Shown here piece after piece: positions 63,771-64,000 of a stretch of DNA of 64,000 nt (position 1 is its first letter; each line of letters starts with the position of its first letter). The notes under the pieces are model-generated. The model was not told the DNA's origin and did not search any database. It worked only from the letters and a program-made list of their open reading frames with translations. Origin of the DNA: JAAGZL01 sp964628835 (GTDB taxonomy: Bacteria; Pseudomonadota; Gammaproteobacteria; Chromatiales; Chromatiaceae); contig CAZVME010000006.1 in the NCBI GenBank assembly GCA_964628835.1, positions 1 through 64,000 on the forward strand, read 5' to 3'. The translations under genes were made by a program, and so were the position numbers.

Positions 63771-64000
63771 GGTGTGATTCCACTCTTCAGATGTTTGGCT
63801 AGCCACAGGGCCTCCTGTGGGCTTATGAACGGTTTCCATGGGGGCATGGGGGTGCCGGGACGTCCGCTGAGGATGGTGATAGCGAGCTGCTCTGCTGTCC
63901 AGCGCTTTAGCGGTTCTGGTTTCAGGGCCGGGCCAAGTCCTCCTTCCAGACGCATACCGTGACAGGAGCCGCAGTCATGTTTTAACAGGTACATGAGCTC
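63767..64000 (-). CDS. nirC: NirC monoheme cytochrome c (partial, runs off window)
   Basis: C-terminal 77 residues of a c55x-type cytochrome: LLKHDCGSCHGMRLEGGLGP holds the heme site CGSCH, with Met in RPGTPMPPWKPFISP and final EALWLAKHLKSG. NirC donates electrons in the NirF/NirS system. The N terminus with signal peptide lies beyond 64000. It is the furthest upstream nir gene visible; nirS is not in the window. Confidence 0.88.
   Translation of the reverse strand, partial: ELMYLLKHDCGSCHGMRLEGGLGPALKPEPLKRWTAEQLAITILSGRPGTPMPPWKPFISPQEALWLAKHLKSGITP

Overview
The window reads as chromosome of a sulfur-oxidising, nitrate-respiring gammaproteobacterium. This is inferred from gene content: a thiosulfate dehydrogenase (tsdA), DsrE/TusA sulfur-carrier genes, a complete periplasmic nitrate reductase operon, a heme d1 (cd1 nitrite reductase cofactor) operon, cysB, and gammaproteobacterial housekeeping genes (mfd-csiV, valS, a ycbK/ycbB-like pair). 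It would fit free-living or symbiotic thioautotrophs of the Sedimenticola/Thiodiazotropha kind, but no rRNA or other taxonomic marker is present, so the placement is tentative.

Layout. 0-8.4 kb: cysB, a DUF1631 gene with a PilZ gene, an IS256 remnant, putA and a HugZ-like gene. 8.5-12.2 kb: a TtrS/TtrR-like two-component system divergent from tsdA. 12.6-14.0 kb: an intact IS256-family element with a 9-bp target duplication. 14.6-16.7 kb: a TetR-controlled DsrE-TusA-DsrE operon with two matching palindromic operators. 16.8-18.0 kb: a glycosyltransferase with a small overlapping gene. 18.2-20.9 kb: a six-gene secreted operon (two cytochromes c, a CopG-like DUF411 protein, DUF4399, an HMA-like fold and a Cys-rich protein), probably for copper. 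21-28 kb: nfo, a MEKHLA-domain gene, two peptidoglycan enzymes and valS. 28.4-33.6 kb: a duplicated-domain membrane protein, a MITE-like element, a TVP38/flavin-disulfide-reductase fusion, and two small genes.

33.7-39.8 kb is an integron-type cassette array without an integrase in view (a CALIN). Small AT-rich genes on the minus strand are separated by attC sites, and several stop codons lie inside or next to an attC core. Cargo includes a nucleotide-cyclase-like protein, a possible PD-(D/E)XK nuclease-like protein, membrane proteins and broken genes. The core chromosome resumes with csiV and mfd.

44.7-64 kb is a nitrogen-oxide respiration region. It holds narX-narL, a perfect FNR-type site, napFDAGHBC, moaA, a triheme cytochrome c'-like protein and a CZB-domain protein. 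On the opposite strand are a secreted nuclease gene and nirC-F-D-L-G-H-J-N, which runs off the right edge. NarXL and FNR would switch on Nap when oxygen is low and nitrate is present. The nir cluster makes heme d1 for a NirS not seen here. TsdA, the DsrE/TusA carriers and CysB supply the sulfur side, so thiosulfate-coupled nitrate reduction is a reasonable picture.

Two dispersed non-coding repeat families are present. One (three copies) has perfect terminal inverted repeats in its full-length copy and hairpins with compensatory changes. The other (two copies) is REP-like and lies downstream of genes.
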